The translations under genes and the position numbers were made by a program. From positions 62,001-126,000 of the forward strand of contig CP031964.1 of assembly GCA_003443635.1 (NCBI GenBank): 64,000 bases of DNA. The letters are read 5' to 3'. Position 1 is the first letter of the stretch. The number at the start of each line of letters is the position of its first letter. Positions 8,383 through 17,047 of the stretch are shown in pieces. The DNA comes from Flavobacteriaceae bacterium (lineage in GTDB: Bacteria; Bacteroidota; Bacteroidia; Flavobacteriales; Flavobacteriaceae). Under the pieces are notes generated by a model. It was not told the DNA's origin. It worked only from the letters and a program-made list of their open reading frames with translations, and searched no databases.

Positions 8383-9279
8383 ATGTTTTCTTCCAAACTT
8401 AAATTAGATCGAGCATATACTAATGCTAAAGTGGTGCCATTTAATGATACTGATAAGTTTATCTTGTTTAGTGATTGCCACCGTGGGGATAATAGTTTTG
8501 CAGACGATTTTGCGAATAACCGTAATATTTACTTGTATGCCTTAAAACATTATCTGGATGAAGGTTTTACTTATTGCGAACTGGGTGATGGTGATGAGCT
8601 TTGGGAAAACTTAAAATTCGAATCTATTTTTTATGCACATAAAGATGCATATATGCTTATTAAAGAATTTTACACACAGCAACGTCTGCATATGATCTGG
8701 GGAAACCACGATATGGTATATCGCAATCCCAATTACATTAAAAAACATCTGTCTACTTATTTTGATACACGTACCGGAAAAGACATCCCACTTTTTAAAG
8801 GAATTACATATCATGAAGCACTTATTTTAAAACATAGCGATACAGGGCAAAAACTCTTTTTAACACATGGCCATCAAGCAGATTGGTGGAATTATGATTT
8901 TTGGAAATGGAGCAGAGCAATGGTACGTATCCTTTGGAAACCTTTACAAATTATGGGTATTGCAGATCCTACGAGTCCTGCAAAAAATTATAAAGAAATG
9001 ATTCGTATTGAACGACGTATAAAAAAATGGATCGTAAACAATAATAACCAACTTACCATTGTTGGACATACCCATCGCCCACGTTTTCCATCACCTGATG
9101 AATTACCTTTTTTTAATGACGGGAGTTGTGTACACCCGCGTAGTATTACGGGTATAGAAGTTGAAAACGGTGAAATTTCACTCATTAAATGGCATATCGC
9201 TACCGAAGAAGATGGTACGCTACAGATTGATAGAGTACTCCTTGAAGGTCCTCAAAAATTAGTAGATTATATACAATAA
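8383..9279 (+). CDS. Calcineurin-like metallophosphoesterase
   Basis: Binuclear metal phosphoesterase of 298 residues. The metal-binding motifs appear in order: DCHRGD (D31, H33), GDGDELWE, GNHD (107-110), THGHQAD and GHTHRP (H229, H231). The fold and motif order recall UDP-2,3-diacylglucosamine hydrolase (LpxH) and other periplasmic or cytosolic phosphoesterases, but no signal peptide or membrane segment is seen and the substrate cannot be named. It ends 7 bases from the convergent hybrid kinase gene, leaving almost no room for a terminator. Confidence 0.88.
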   Translation: MFSSKLKLDRAYTNAKVVPFNDTDKFILFSDCHRGDNSFADDFANNRNIYLYALKHYLDEGFTYCELGDGDELWENLKFESIFYAHKDAYMLIKEFYTQQRLHMIWGNHDMVYRNPNYIKKHLSTYFDTRTGKDIPLFKGITYHEALILKHSDTGQKLFLTHGHQADWWNYDFWKWSRAMVRILWKPLQIMGIADPTSPAKNYKEMIRIERRIKKWIVNNNNQLTIVGHTHRPRFPSPDELPFFNDGSCVHPRSITGIEVENGEISLIKWHIATEEDGTLQIDRVLLEGPQKLVDYIQ

Positions 9280-9286
9280 CTTGACT

Positions 9287-11530
9287 TTAAACCGCAGCAC
9301 TTTTAAACTCGTCGCTCATATGTTTAAAAATTGTTTCCTGTAATTTATTAAAAATAACAGGTTTTGCAATAAAATCATGCATCCCATGTGCTAGGGACTT
9401 TGCTTTATCTTCATCAAAAGCACTAGCCGTTACTGCAATAATAGGTATTGGATTTTCGCTGTATTTTGACAGTCTTTTTATTTCTGTAACCGAAGTATAT
9501 CCATCCATCACTGGCATATGCAAATCCATAAATATCATATCGTATTCATGTCTTTTAAAAAAAGATAATGCTTCCAATCCGTTTTTAGCAACATCTGCCT
9601 CTATATTTAGTTTTTTAAGGAAATTAACAATCACTTTTTGATTGATAAGATTATCTTCAGCTATAAGTACCTTACTACGATTATAATCTGTAGGCACTTT
9701 TAAATAATTAAGTTCTTTTTCTGATAATAATACTTTGCTCTTATCGATACTTAATGGAATCTCAAAATAAAAACAAGAACCTTGTTTAGGGTTGTTCATT
9801 ATATTTAAACGTCCATCCATTAATTTTATAATCTGATGTGCTATAGTTAACCCAAGACCTGTACCGCCATATTTACGTGTATTGGTAGGGTCTACTTGCT
9901 CAAAAGCACTTAGGATATTTTTTGCTTTATCTGTATCTATACCAATCCCCGAATCGGTTACTTTAAATCTAACATTTTGTATGTCGTCTTTTCTACTAAC
10001 CAACTCTGCTTCTAACAGTATATTACCTTCATCTGTAAATTTAATAGCATTGTCTAAAAGATTAATTAATACTTGTTGAATACGTAAGTTATCTCCTAGT
10101 ATATTATTCTCAATGGCTGGGTCAAAAGAAAACTTGAGTTGAACATTTTTATCGAGTGCTCGATACTCAAAAAGACGCACTAATTTATTAAGTTCTCTTT
10201 TTAAGTTTAGTGAGTATTTGTTTAGCTCAAACATTCCTGTTTGCAGTTTTGAATGATCCAAGATCATATCTACCAATTCCATAAGATGATCCGCACTATT
10301 CTCTGCAATCTCCATATATTCTAATTGCTGTGCACTTAAATCTTGAGATTTTACCAAATTAAGCATCCCAATAACACCATTAAGTGGCGAACGAATTTCA
10401 TGGCTCATATTTGCCAGAAATTGTGTTTTGAGTTCTGAAGTTTTTTTAGCCTTTTCTGTAGTTTCTTCTAACTGTTTTATGTTTATTTCAAACTTTTCTT
10501 TTAACGAATTATAGTTATTATTTAAAGCTACTATCTCTTTAATATTCGATTTTTTACGAATAGTAGGAGTATGATTTTTAAAGTTTGATTTAATGTAGTG
10601 TGTTATATCTAAAGAGAGGTTTTTTAAGTCCTTTTTTGAATATCTAGACACCAAGAAACTTAGAGTGATCATTAGCAACGCTATTAAAAACGTTTGAATG
10701 AGTTGCCATAAAAACAATCTGTCTTGCAATAACAAAATTCTATTTTTAGACAATTCAATAATATTAAGAAATGTCTTTTCGATCTCGGCATGAGCGTTCT
10801 CAACATCAGCATAAAAACCTGTGGTTTTGGTTAAACCTAATTGCAAATTTAAATTGACTAGTTTATTGAAATTAAGGTTATAATTTTCGAGTAGTCCTTT
10901 TGTGTTTTTATCAACTTTATCATCCTTAATTAAAGTATTTATTAGCATTACAAATTGTTGCTTATAAATAGTTTCTCCACGCATTAGGTAATCTTTTTCG
11001 TGACGACGCAACTCCAACAACGTTGATTTATCTAACGTTGAGTGATTTTCTAATTGATGGGTTATAATATGCATTTCTCCTTCTACACCATAATCGTTAA
11101 ATCCACGGATTAAGATAATATCTTTAAATTTTAAACTTAAGTTTTGTAAAGAATTTAATTTTAAAGACAAGGTATCTATAGGTTCACTTATATCCATGTT
11201 ATATTGATTAGATGTATCTTGAATATCATCTATTCTTGTTTTTATAACATTTAGTCTTCTAAAATATTTTTCAATATGCTCTTCGGTTCCTTGCTCATAC
11301 AACGCACGATTTTTATAACCCATATGGGCAAAAGCTTGGAAATTTTGAACATTCTTACTAAAGCTATTTGATACTTTTTGTAGCTGATAGTTAAGTGTAT
11401 TCAAAGTTTGAGTTTTATCCCCCACGTATAGATAATGGCTTATCCATATACCAAATAGGAGGATTACTGCAAATGCAGTTAAGATGATTTGAACTCTAAA
11501 AGAGGCAAATCTTAAAAGTAGGTTTTTCAT
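9287..11530 (-). CDS. Hybrid sensor histidine kinase with C-terminal receiver domain
   Basis: Membrane signalling protein of 747 residues. Membrane helix 1 spans about 12-32; a mostly helical extracytoplasmic sensor spans about 33-280; membrane helix 2 spans about 281-303. A coiled coil leads to the HisKA domain with the phosphate-accepting H377 in NMSHEIRSPLNG. The HATPase domain shows DNAIKF, DSGIGID and KYGGTGLGLTI. The C-terminal receiver has the phosphoryl-accepting D669 in MDLHMPVMDG and a lysine in the segment AKPVIF. The architecture is BarA-like. There is no output domain or adjacent response regulator, so the partner is unknown. Confidence 0.93.
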   Translation of the reverse strand: MKNLLLRFASFRVQIILTAFAVILLFGIWISHYLYVGDKTQTLNTLNYQLQKVSNSFSKNVQNFQAFAHMGYKNRALYEQGTEEHIEKYFRRLNVIKTRIDDIQDTSNQYNMDISEPIDTLSLKLNSLQNLSLKFKDIILIRGFNDYGVEGEMHIITHQLENHSTLDKSTLLELRRHEKDYLMRGETIYKQQFVMLINTLIKDDKVDKNTKGLLENYNLNFNKLVNLNLQLGLTKTTGFYADVENAHAEIEKTFLNIIELSKNRILLLQDRLFLWQLIQTFLIALLMITLSFLVSRYSKKDLKNLSLDITHYIKSNFKNHTPTIRKKSNIKEIVALNNNYNSLKEKFEINIKQLEETTEKAKKTSELKTQFLANMSHEIRSPLNGVIGMLNLVKSQDLSAQQLEYMEIAENSADHLMELVDMILDHSKLQTGMFELNKYSLNLKRELNKLVRLFEYRALDKNVQLKFSFDPAIENNILGDNLRIQQVLINLLDNAIKFTDEGNILLEAELVSRKDDIQNVRFKVTDSGIGIDTDKAKNILSAFEQVDPTNTRKYGGTGLGLTIAHQIIKLMDGRLNIMNNPKQGSCFYFEIPLSIDKSKVLLSEKELNYLKVPTDYNRSKVLIAEDNLINQKVIVNFLKKLNIEADVAKNGLEALSFFKRHEYDMIFMDLHMPVMDGYTSVTEIKRLSKYSENPIPIIAVTASAFDEDKAKSLAHGMHDFIAKPVIFNKLQETIFKHMSDEFKSAAV

Positions 11531-11676
11531 TTTTGGGCAATCTGGGTTATGTCAAAACTACTTTATTGAGGTTATGTATTTAGTTAACAATTCGTTAATA
11601 TAAAAATTTTAACATTTCAGACCCTACTCAAAAATTAAGTATTTAGAAGATAAGTTTATAGGAGTATTCTTTAGAT

Positions 11677-11916
11677 TTAAGCAATATTGATAACTTCTTC
11701 TATTTGAGGAGCATACTTTTTAATGGTCATTTCAACTCCAGATTTTAGGGTCATTTGGTTAACCGTACAACTGATACAAGCACCTTCTAGTTGCACTTTT
11801 ACGAGTTTATCGTTTTCAATACTCACAAGAGAAATATCACCTCCATCACTTTGTAAAAAAGGTCTGATTTCCTCTAAAGCTTTCTCTACATTGGTTCTAA
11901 TCTCTTTTGAAGTCAT
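11677..11916 (-). CDS. NifU C-terminal-domain (Nfu) iron-sulfur scaffold protein
   Basis: A stand-alone 79-residue Nfu domain. C47 and C50 (GACISC) form the CxxC that binds a labile 4Fe-4S cluster between two subunits; the DGGDISLV segment is also typical. The usual GCPSS after the motif is CTVNQ here, but the TLKSGVE helix is kept. It lies 6 bases after mrp, so the two are clearly one operon, pairing a cluster carrier with an Mrp-type ATPase. It is expected to deliver Fe-S clusters to target enzymes in the cytoplasm. Confidence 0.92.
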   Translation of the reverse strand: MTSKEIRTNVEKALEEIRPFLQSDGGDISLVSIENDKLVKVQLEGACISCTVNQMTLKSGVEMTIKKYAPQIEEVINIA

Positions 11917-11922
11917 ATTATA

Positions 11923-13059
11923 TTATTTTACTGCTGAGCATCCAGCCATTGTTGTGATCTTTATAGCTTCTGTTGGTGGTAAATTATCGTTACGTTTTAC
12001 TACTTCCTGCACAACATTTTGTGTAATTATCTCAAAAGCACTTTCTATAGGTCCAGATTCTTGTAATGCTGCAGGACGACCAACATCTCCTGCTTCACGA
12101 ATACTTTGTATTAATGGCAACTCTCCTAAAAATGGAACATCTAAATCTTCAGATAAATGCTTAGCTCCTTCTTTACCAAATAAATAGTATTTATTATCTG
12201 GTAATTCTTCTGGTGTAAAATAGGCCATATTTTCGATAATACCTAATACTGGCACGTTAATACTATCTTGTTGGAACATTGCTACTCCTTTCTTAGCATC
12301 AGCTAAAGCTACATTTTGAGGTGTACTTACTACCACAGCACCAGTTATTGGAAGTGATTGCATAATACTTAAATGAATATCTCCTGTTCCTGGAGGTAAA
12401 TCCAACAGCATAAAATCGAGCTCCCCCCAATGGGCATCAAAAATCATTTGATTTAATGCTTTAGCGGCCATAGGTCCTCTCCATACTACAGCTTGATCCG
12501 GTTTGGTAAAAAATCCAATAGATAATACTTTTACACCATAATTTTCAACAGGTTTCATTTTAGATTTTCCATCTACAGTTACTGCCAATGGGCGTTCTAA
12601 TTCAACATCAAACATAATAGGAACTGATGGTCCGTAAATATCAGCATCTAAAATCCCAACTTTAAAGCCCATTTTAGCTAGAGTTACTGCTAAATTAGCT
12701 GTTACTGTAGATTTACCAACGCCTCCTTTACCTGATGCTACTGCTATTATATTTTGAATTCCAGGAATACTTTTTCCTTTAATAACATTTGGTGCCGGTG
12801 CTGCTGGAGGTGCTTCTACTTTTATATTTACTTTTACCTGCGCTTTCTCAAACACATTTTCCTGAATAACCTTTACAATATCTGCTTCAGTACGTCTTTT
12901 GGCTTGTAAGCTTGCATTTGTAATAGTAATATCTACAATTACTTCATCTCCAAAAGTAATTACATTTTTTATAGCTCCGCTTTCTATCATATTCTGTCCT
13001 TCACCAGGTACAGTAATCGCTTCAAGAGCTTTTAATATATCTTCTTTATTAAGTTTCAT
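11923..13059 (-). CDS. mrp: Mrp/ApbC-type P-loop ATPase, iron-sulfur cluster carrier
   Basis: A 378-residue protein with an N-terminal MIP18/DUF59 domain (about 1-82), a Pro/Ala linker and a ParA/MinD-type ATPase with the deviant Walker A SGKGGVGKST (109-118). Family members bind and transfer Fe-S clusters. The bridging CxxC expected after the ENM motif (CSNC in E. coli) is absent here: the segment reads ENMAYFTPEELPDNKYY. The cluster, if bound, must use other cysteines or the partner Nfu protein 6 bases downstream. A TATCTTTGC promoter box lies about 80 bases upstream. Confidence 0.92.
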   Translation of the reverse strand: MKLNKEDILKALEAITVPGEGQNMIESGAIKNVITFGDEVIVDITITNASLQAKRRTEADIVKVIQENVFEKAQVKVNIKVEAPPAAPAPNVIKGKSIPGIQNIIAVASGKGGVGKSTVTANLAVTLAKMGFKVGILDADIYGPSVPIMFDVELERPLAVTVDGKSKMKPVENYGVKVLSIGFFTKPDQAVVWRGPMAAKALNQMIFDAHWGELDFMLLDLPPGTGDIHLSIMQSLPITGAVVVSTPQNVALADAKKGVAMFQQDSINVPVLGIIENMAYFTPEELPDNKYYLFGKEGAKHLSEDLDVPFLGELPLIQSIREAGDVGRPAALQESGPIESAFEIITQNVVQEVVKRNDNLPPTEAIKITTMAGCSAVK

Positions 13060-13138
13060 GTTCTATTCCCTATAAAAAACATCTGTTTTTTGTTATTAAA
13101 TAAATCTGAAATCCATTAATTTAGATTCATTCTAATAT

Positions 13139-13147
13139 GCAAAGATA
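13139..13147 (-). promoter_or_regulatory. Promoter -7 box of the mrp-nfu operon
   Basis: TATCTTTGC on the minus strand, 79 bases upstream of the mrp ATG. The leader would be about 70 bases long. Confidence 0.6.
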
Positions 13148-13253
13148 CAGCGAAATGTTTAAACCGTGAAGCGTCAAATACAAATGATTTGTTAAGAATT
13201 AGCTATTAATTATTTTGTGTTTTGAAGCTAAATAGTGATATGGAATTTAAAAA

Positions 13254-13586
13254 CTAAAGCAGTTCTTTAGAAGGGTCCCAATAATGTTTTTCCATATTTT
13301 GAATCTGATTGTCTATAACTTCTATCCCTTCACTTTCTAATAGTTGTTGCATTAAATTAGTACCATCAAAATGATGTTTTCCTGTAAGCAATCCTTTTCT
13401 ATTAACCACACGATGTGCTGGCACATCTTTTCCTCCAGAACCATTCATGGCATAGCCTACCATTCTTGCACTACGAGCTGCGCCTAAATATGTAGCAATA
13501 GCTCCGTAGCTTGTAATTCTACCATAAGGAATTAATTTAGCAACTTCGTAAACGCGATCAAAAAAGTTAGTGGTTTCTACTTTCAT
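13254..13586 (-). CDS. Alkyltransferase-like (ATL) DNA-binding protein, MGMT family without the active cysteine
   Basis: A 110-residue protein matching only the DNA-binding half of O6-alkylguanine-DNA alkyltransferases (IPYGRITSYGAIATYLG, ARMVGYAMN). The active-site PCHR is replaced by PAHR (A57), so it cannot accept alkyl groups. Such ATL proteins bind O6-alkylguanine and flag it for nucleotide excision repair. The arginine finger region SARMVG is retained. It directly abuts the LysE-type gene (13586/13587), and with trmB they form one minus-strand operon. Confidence 0.88.
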   Translation of the reverse strand: MKVETTNFFDRVYEVAKLIPYGRITSYGAIATYLGAARSARMVGYAMNGSGGKDVPAHRVVNRKGLLTGKHHFDGTNLMQQLLESEGIEVIDNQIQNMEKHYWDPSKELL

Positions 13587-14216
13587 TTATAAATTCATTA
13601 TAATACTAATTAGTGTCACTATAGAAATTGCTCCTGTAATTCCACCAATGAGATAATTCATATTTTTTTGAGTTGTAAATTTTTTATTCTTAATTCTTTC
13701 GAAAAAGAAAATATAAATATAAAGCATTACAAAAGTTCCTGACATCGCTCCAGCGACATACGAAATAATACTTATCTGTTCAAAATTTAATAATCCAAAC
13801 GTTGCCAATGTAATCCCCATATAAGCTTGATATGGAATTGGAAATACATTAATCGCAGACATAAAAATACCTAAAAATAAACGGCTCTTTTTACTTCTCC
13901 CATTTGTATTTACATCTGCTTTTGTATCTTTTTTTGCAAAAAAGAAATAGTAAATGGTAATCAAGATAAAAATAACTAAAGCAACTTGCTTTAACACCTC
14001 AACAATATCCGGATGATTACTCAAATATCTCGCAAAAATTATAGCAATATAAGTCTGAAAAGCAACTGTAATACAAACTCCTATCGAAAATACAATTCCT
14101 CGACTATATCCTTCTTTTAAACTTATCTTAGCCGCCGATACATTAAGCAATCCTGGAGGAATAACACCTACTAATGCTATAATTAGCCCAAGAAAAAATA
14201 TTAGAGTGATATTCAA
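13587..14216 (-). CDS. LysE-family amino-acid exporter
   Basis: A 209-residue inner-membrane protein with about six hydrophobic segments. The N-terminal PPGLLNVSAAKISLKEGYSRG is the LysE/RhtB-type signature (PGP.... in many homologues). A central charged stretch (KKDTKADVNTNGRSKKS) forms the cytoplasmic loop. Substrate cannot be inferred; the family exports lysine, homoserine, threonine and similar compounds. Its start overlaps the trmB stop by 4 bases (ATGA-type coupling), and it abuts the ATL gene. Confidence 0.85.
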   Translation of the reverse strand: MNITLIFFLGLIIALVGVIPPGLLNVSAAKISLKEGYSRGIVFSIGVCITVAFQTYIAIIFARYLSNHPDIVEVLKQVALVIFILITIYYFFFAKKDTKADVNTNGRSKKSRLFLGIFMSAINVFPIPYQAYMGITLATFGLLNFEQISIISYVAGAMSGTFVMLYIYIFFFERIKNKKFTTQKNMNYLIGGITGAISIVTLISIIMNL

Positions 14217-14893
14217 TAGTCTTTAATTTTAAATCTAATATACGTAATTGGTTTATTATGCTCTAAATATTGCTTTTCATAAAATGTTTGAATATTCGTT
14301 ACTTCTTCAGGACTTCCTTCTTGACGGTACACATCATGGTTTGCATATAGTACTTCATGCCCTTCGCCATGTAGTAATCCAAGAGTATAACCATGCATAA
14401 ACTCACTATCCGTTTTTAAATTCACAACACCTTCTGGTTTTAAAATAGATTTATAGCGTTTTAAAAATGTAGTATTTGTCATTCGGTGTTTAGTTCTCTT
14501 ATATTTTATTTGTGGATCAGGAAATGTGATCCAGATTTCGTCTACTTCTTGAGCGGCAAAAATATATTCTACCAATTCAATTTGTGTTCGTATAAAAGCA
14601 ACATTAGGCATTTTATCTTCTATAGCTGTTTTAGCTCCTCGCCAAAAACGTGCTCCTTTAATATCAATACCAATAAAATTTTTATCTGGGTATTTTTGAG
14701 CTAATCCAATAGTATATTCTCCTTTACCACAACCCAATTCTAACACCAAAGGGTTATTATTTTTAAAAAATGTAGTATTCCAATTTCCTTTAAGTGAATA
14801 ATTCGCATCTACTAATTCGGAACGGGTTGGTTGAAAAACGTTATCAAATGTATCGTTCTCTCTAAATCGCTTAAGTTTATTTTTACTTCCCAC
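14213..14893 (-). CDS. trmB: tRNA (guanine-46-N7)-methyltransferase
   Basis: SAM-dependent enzyme of 226 residues that makes m7G46 in the tRNA variable loop. Motif I is LVLELGCGKGEYTIGLA and the post-motif region is FIGIDIKGARFWRGAKTA. The catalytic segment IWITFPDPQIKYKRTKHRMT has the PDPxxKxRHxxxR signature. It is the first gene of a three-gene minus-strand unit with a LysE exporter and the ATL protein. The intergenic region of about 60 bases to the divergent glycosyltransferase gene must hold both promoters. Confidence 0.95.
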   Translation of the reverse strand: MGSKNKLKRFRENDTFDNVFQPTRSELVDANYSLKGNWNTTFFKNNNPLVLELGCGKGEYTIGLAQKYPDKNFIGIDIKGARFWRGAKTAIEDKMPNVAFIRTQIELVEYIFAAQEVDEIWITFPDPQIKYKRTKHRMTNTTFLKRYKSILKPEGVVNLKTDSEFMHGYTLGLLHGEGHEVLYANHDVYRQEGSPEEVTNIQTFYEKQYLEHNKPITYIRFKIKDY

Positions 14894-14942
14894 TTTATGC
14901 TTTAAGATAACTAAGCGGTAAAATTAAAAAAACTAATTCGCT

Positions 14943-14950
14943 TATCTTTG
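14943..14950 (+). promoter_or_regulatory. Promoter -7 box of the glycosyltransferase gene
   Basis: TATCTTTG ends 6 bases before the ATG at 14957, so transcription would start only a few bases before the start codon. The TTG at 14948 is part of this box, which argues against it as a start codon. Confidence 0.6.
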
Positions 14951-14956
14951 TTTTTT

Positions 14957-16021
14957 ATGGGTTTTAAAAAACGTATTTTAATTGCTCCTTTAAATTGGGG
15001 GTTAGGACACGCCACAAGATGTATTCCTATTATAAATGAATTGATAGCACATCACTTTGAGCCCATCATAGCTAGTGATGGTAAAGCTTTACTTTTATTA
15101 AAAAAAGAGTTTCCCAACTTAACGACTATTGAACTCCCTTCATATCATATAAAATACCCTAAGAATGGAAGCTTATTCAGAATTAAACTACTCTTTAGAA
15201 GTTTAAAAATACTAAAAGCCGTTTATAAAGAACAAAAAAAAACAGATACAATCATTGCATCATATCGTATTGATGGAATTATTTCTGATAACAGATTAGG
15301 AGTGTTTTCTAAAGTTATCCCCTCTGTATATATCACACATCAATTACATGTATTAAGTGGTTTTACAACTTTTTTAAGTTCGAAATTACATCATTTTTTT
15401 ATTAAAAAGTTTGATCAATGTTGGATCCCAGATAATAATGAGAAACTCAGTTTAAGTGGCAAACTAGGGCATTTAAACTACCCTAAATTTAATTTAAAAT
15501 ATATAGGAGTTTTAAGCAGGTTTAAAGAAATTCAAACTTCTAATAAATATAATCTCTTTGTAATGCTTTCTGGGCCTGAGCCACAACGTTCTATTTTTGA
15601 AAAATTATTACTAAATAAACTAAAAGATTATAAAGGAAAAGTACTTTTTGTTAAAGGAAAAATAGAAAACGAACAAAAAACAACGATTAAAAATAACATT
15701 ACTATTGTTAATTTTATGCAAAGTGATGCTTTACAACTTGCGATAAATCAAAGTGATTTAATTTTATGCCGTTCTGGTTATACATCAGTAATGGATTTGG
15801 TTAAATTAGGAAAAAAAGCATTTTTTATACCTACTCCGGGGCAATTTGAACAAGAATATTTAGCAAAACGCCTTGAACAATTAAATTTTGCTCCCATGTG
15901 TAAGCAAAGTCATTTTAATTTAAAGCAACTCAATCGAATCTCAAATTACAAAGGGTTGTCTTTTTTTAATAAGAATACGGTAGATTTTAAATTATTATTC
16001 CGCCTTTTCGATAGTAAATGA
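14957..16021 (+). CDS. GT28/MurG-like glycosyltransferase
   Basis: A 354-residue, probably GT-B-fold, cytoplasmic glycosyltransferase. It opens with RILIAPLNWGLGHATRCIPII, the glycine-rich acceptor-side loop shared by MurG and related enzymes. The C-terminal half has the nucleotide-sugar site LCRSGYTSVMDLVKLGKKAFFIPTPGQFEQEYLAKRL, which is close to the GT28 pattern. Donor and acceptor are unknown. The start is set at ATG 14957 because an upstream in-frame TTG lies inside the promoter box. Its last 27 bases overlap the convergent histidine kinase gene. Confidence 0.82.
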   Translation: MGFKKRILIAPLNWGLGHATRCIPIINELIAHHFEPIIASDGKALLLLKKEFPNLTTIELPSYHIKYPKNGSLFRIKLLFRSLKILKAVYKEQKKTDTIIASYRIDGIISDNRLGVFSKVIPSVYITHQLHVLSGFTTFLSSKLHHFFIKKFDQCWIPDNNEKLSLSGKLGHLNYPKFNLKYIGVLSRFKEIQTSNKYNLFVMLSGPEPQRSIFEKLLLNKLKDYKGKVLFVKGKIENEQKTTIKNNITIVNFMQSDALQLAINQSDLILCRSGYTSVMDLVKLGKKAFFIPTPGQFEQEYLAKRLEQLNFAPMCKQSHFNLKQLNRISNYKGLSFFNKNTVDFKLLFRLFDSK

Positions 16022-17047
16022 GAACTCACTGCCAATACCCAGCTCGCTTTCTACATATATACGTTCATCATGTGCCTCAATAATATGCTTTACAATAGCT
16101 AAACCTAAGCCTGAGCCTCCTTCTTTTCTAGATCCACTTTTATCTACTCTATAAAAGCGTTCAAACAATCTAGGCATATGCTCACTTCCTATACCTTCTC
16201 CATTATCTGTTATACGTACAATTGCTTTATTTTTGATAAGGTTTTCTATACTAACTTCTGTTATACCATATGCATCTCCATACTTAATAGAATTAACTAT
16301 AAGATTTGTTACTACCTGTTGTATGCGTTCCTTATCAGCATTAACCATTATAGGAAATGGATAATCCATATCAAAAGCTAAATTAATATTCTTTTTAGCA
16401 GCCTTCATTTCTAAAAGTTCAAATACGTTCTGAATAAGTTCTACAATATCAAAAGGTTCTATATTTAAACTCAAATCTCCAATTTCGAGTTTAGTAATCA
16501 TATCCAAATCTTTGATTATATAAGTAAGGCGCTCAACGCCTTTATCTGCTCTTTCTAAATATTTTTTTCGAAGCTTCTCATCATCACTTGCACCATCCAA
16601 TAATGTAGAAATATAGCCTTGTATTGTAAATAGCGGTGTTTTTAATTCGTGAGACACATTGCCTAAAAACTCTTTCCGGTATTGTTCTCTCACTTTAAGA
16701 GTTTCTATCTCTAATTTTTTGTCTTTGGCATACTTATCAATCTCTTTGGTAAGTGTTACCATATCCGTTGTTATTTTGTCTTTACTAAAAGAACTGGACT
16801 CTAAAAGCGTTAAATCGTCGTAAATTTTCTTTACTCGCCTATATATAAAACGTTCAACTCGAAATTGAATTACAAAAAATGATATTGCAAATACAAAAGC
16901 TGCAAAAATTAACAAATACATCCATATTAGCGTATATGACTCATATGAAATCAATAAAAAAACACTCAAAAAGAGTGTTGTAAAAATGGTAATGACTAGC
17001 GAAGATTTAAACGCAAACTTATAAGATCTTTTTATTTTTTTATACAT
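15995..17047 (-). CDS. Sensor histidine kinase, PhoR-like
   Basis: A 350-residue kinase with two adjacent membrane helices at about 14-35 and 39-61 and almost no periplasmic loop. A coiled linker leads to the HisKA domain with H133 in NVSHELKTPLFTIQGY. The HATPase domain has NLIVNSIKYG, DNGEGIG and GGSGLGLAIVKHI. Its start overlaps the stop of the response regulator gene by one base (TAATG), so the two are translationally coupled partners. The lack of a sensor domain suggests it reads a membrane or partner signal. PhoR of the phosphate regulon is the nearest match, but phosphate is an inference. Confidence 0.92.
   Translation of the reverse strand: MYKKIKRSYKFAFKSSLVITIFTTLFLSVFLLISYESYTLIWMYLLIFAAFVFAISFFVIQFRVERFIYRRVKKIYDDLTLLESSSFSKDKITTDMVTLTKEIDKYAKDKKLEIETLKVREQYRKEFLGNVSHELKTPLFTIQGYISTLLDGASDDEKLRKKYLERADKGVERLTYIIKDLDMITKLEIGDLSLNIEPFDIVELIQNVFELLEMKAAKKNINLAFDMDYPFPIMVNADKERIQQVVTNLIVNSIKYGDAYGITEVSIENLIKNKAIVRITDNGEGIGSEHMPRLFERFYRVDKSGSRKEGGSGLGLAIVKHIIEAHDERIYVESELGIGSEFSFTIEKAE

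Noticed and set aside
11723-12187. 154-residue plus-strand ORF across nfu and mrp
   Set aside because: Crosses two confirmed minus-strand genes and shows no domain; a frame shadow.
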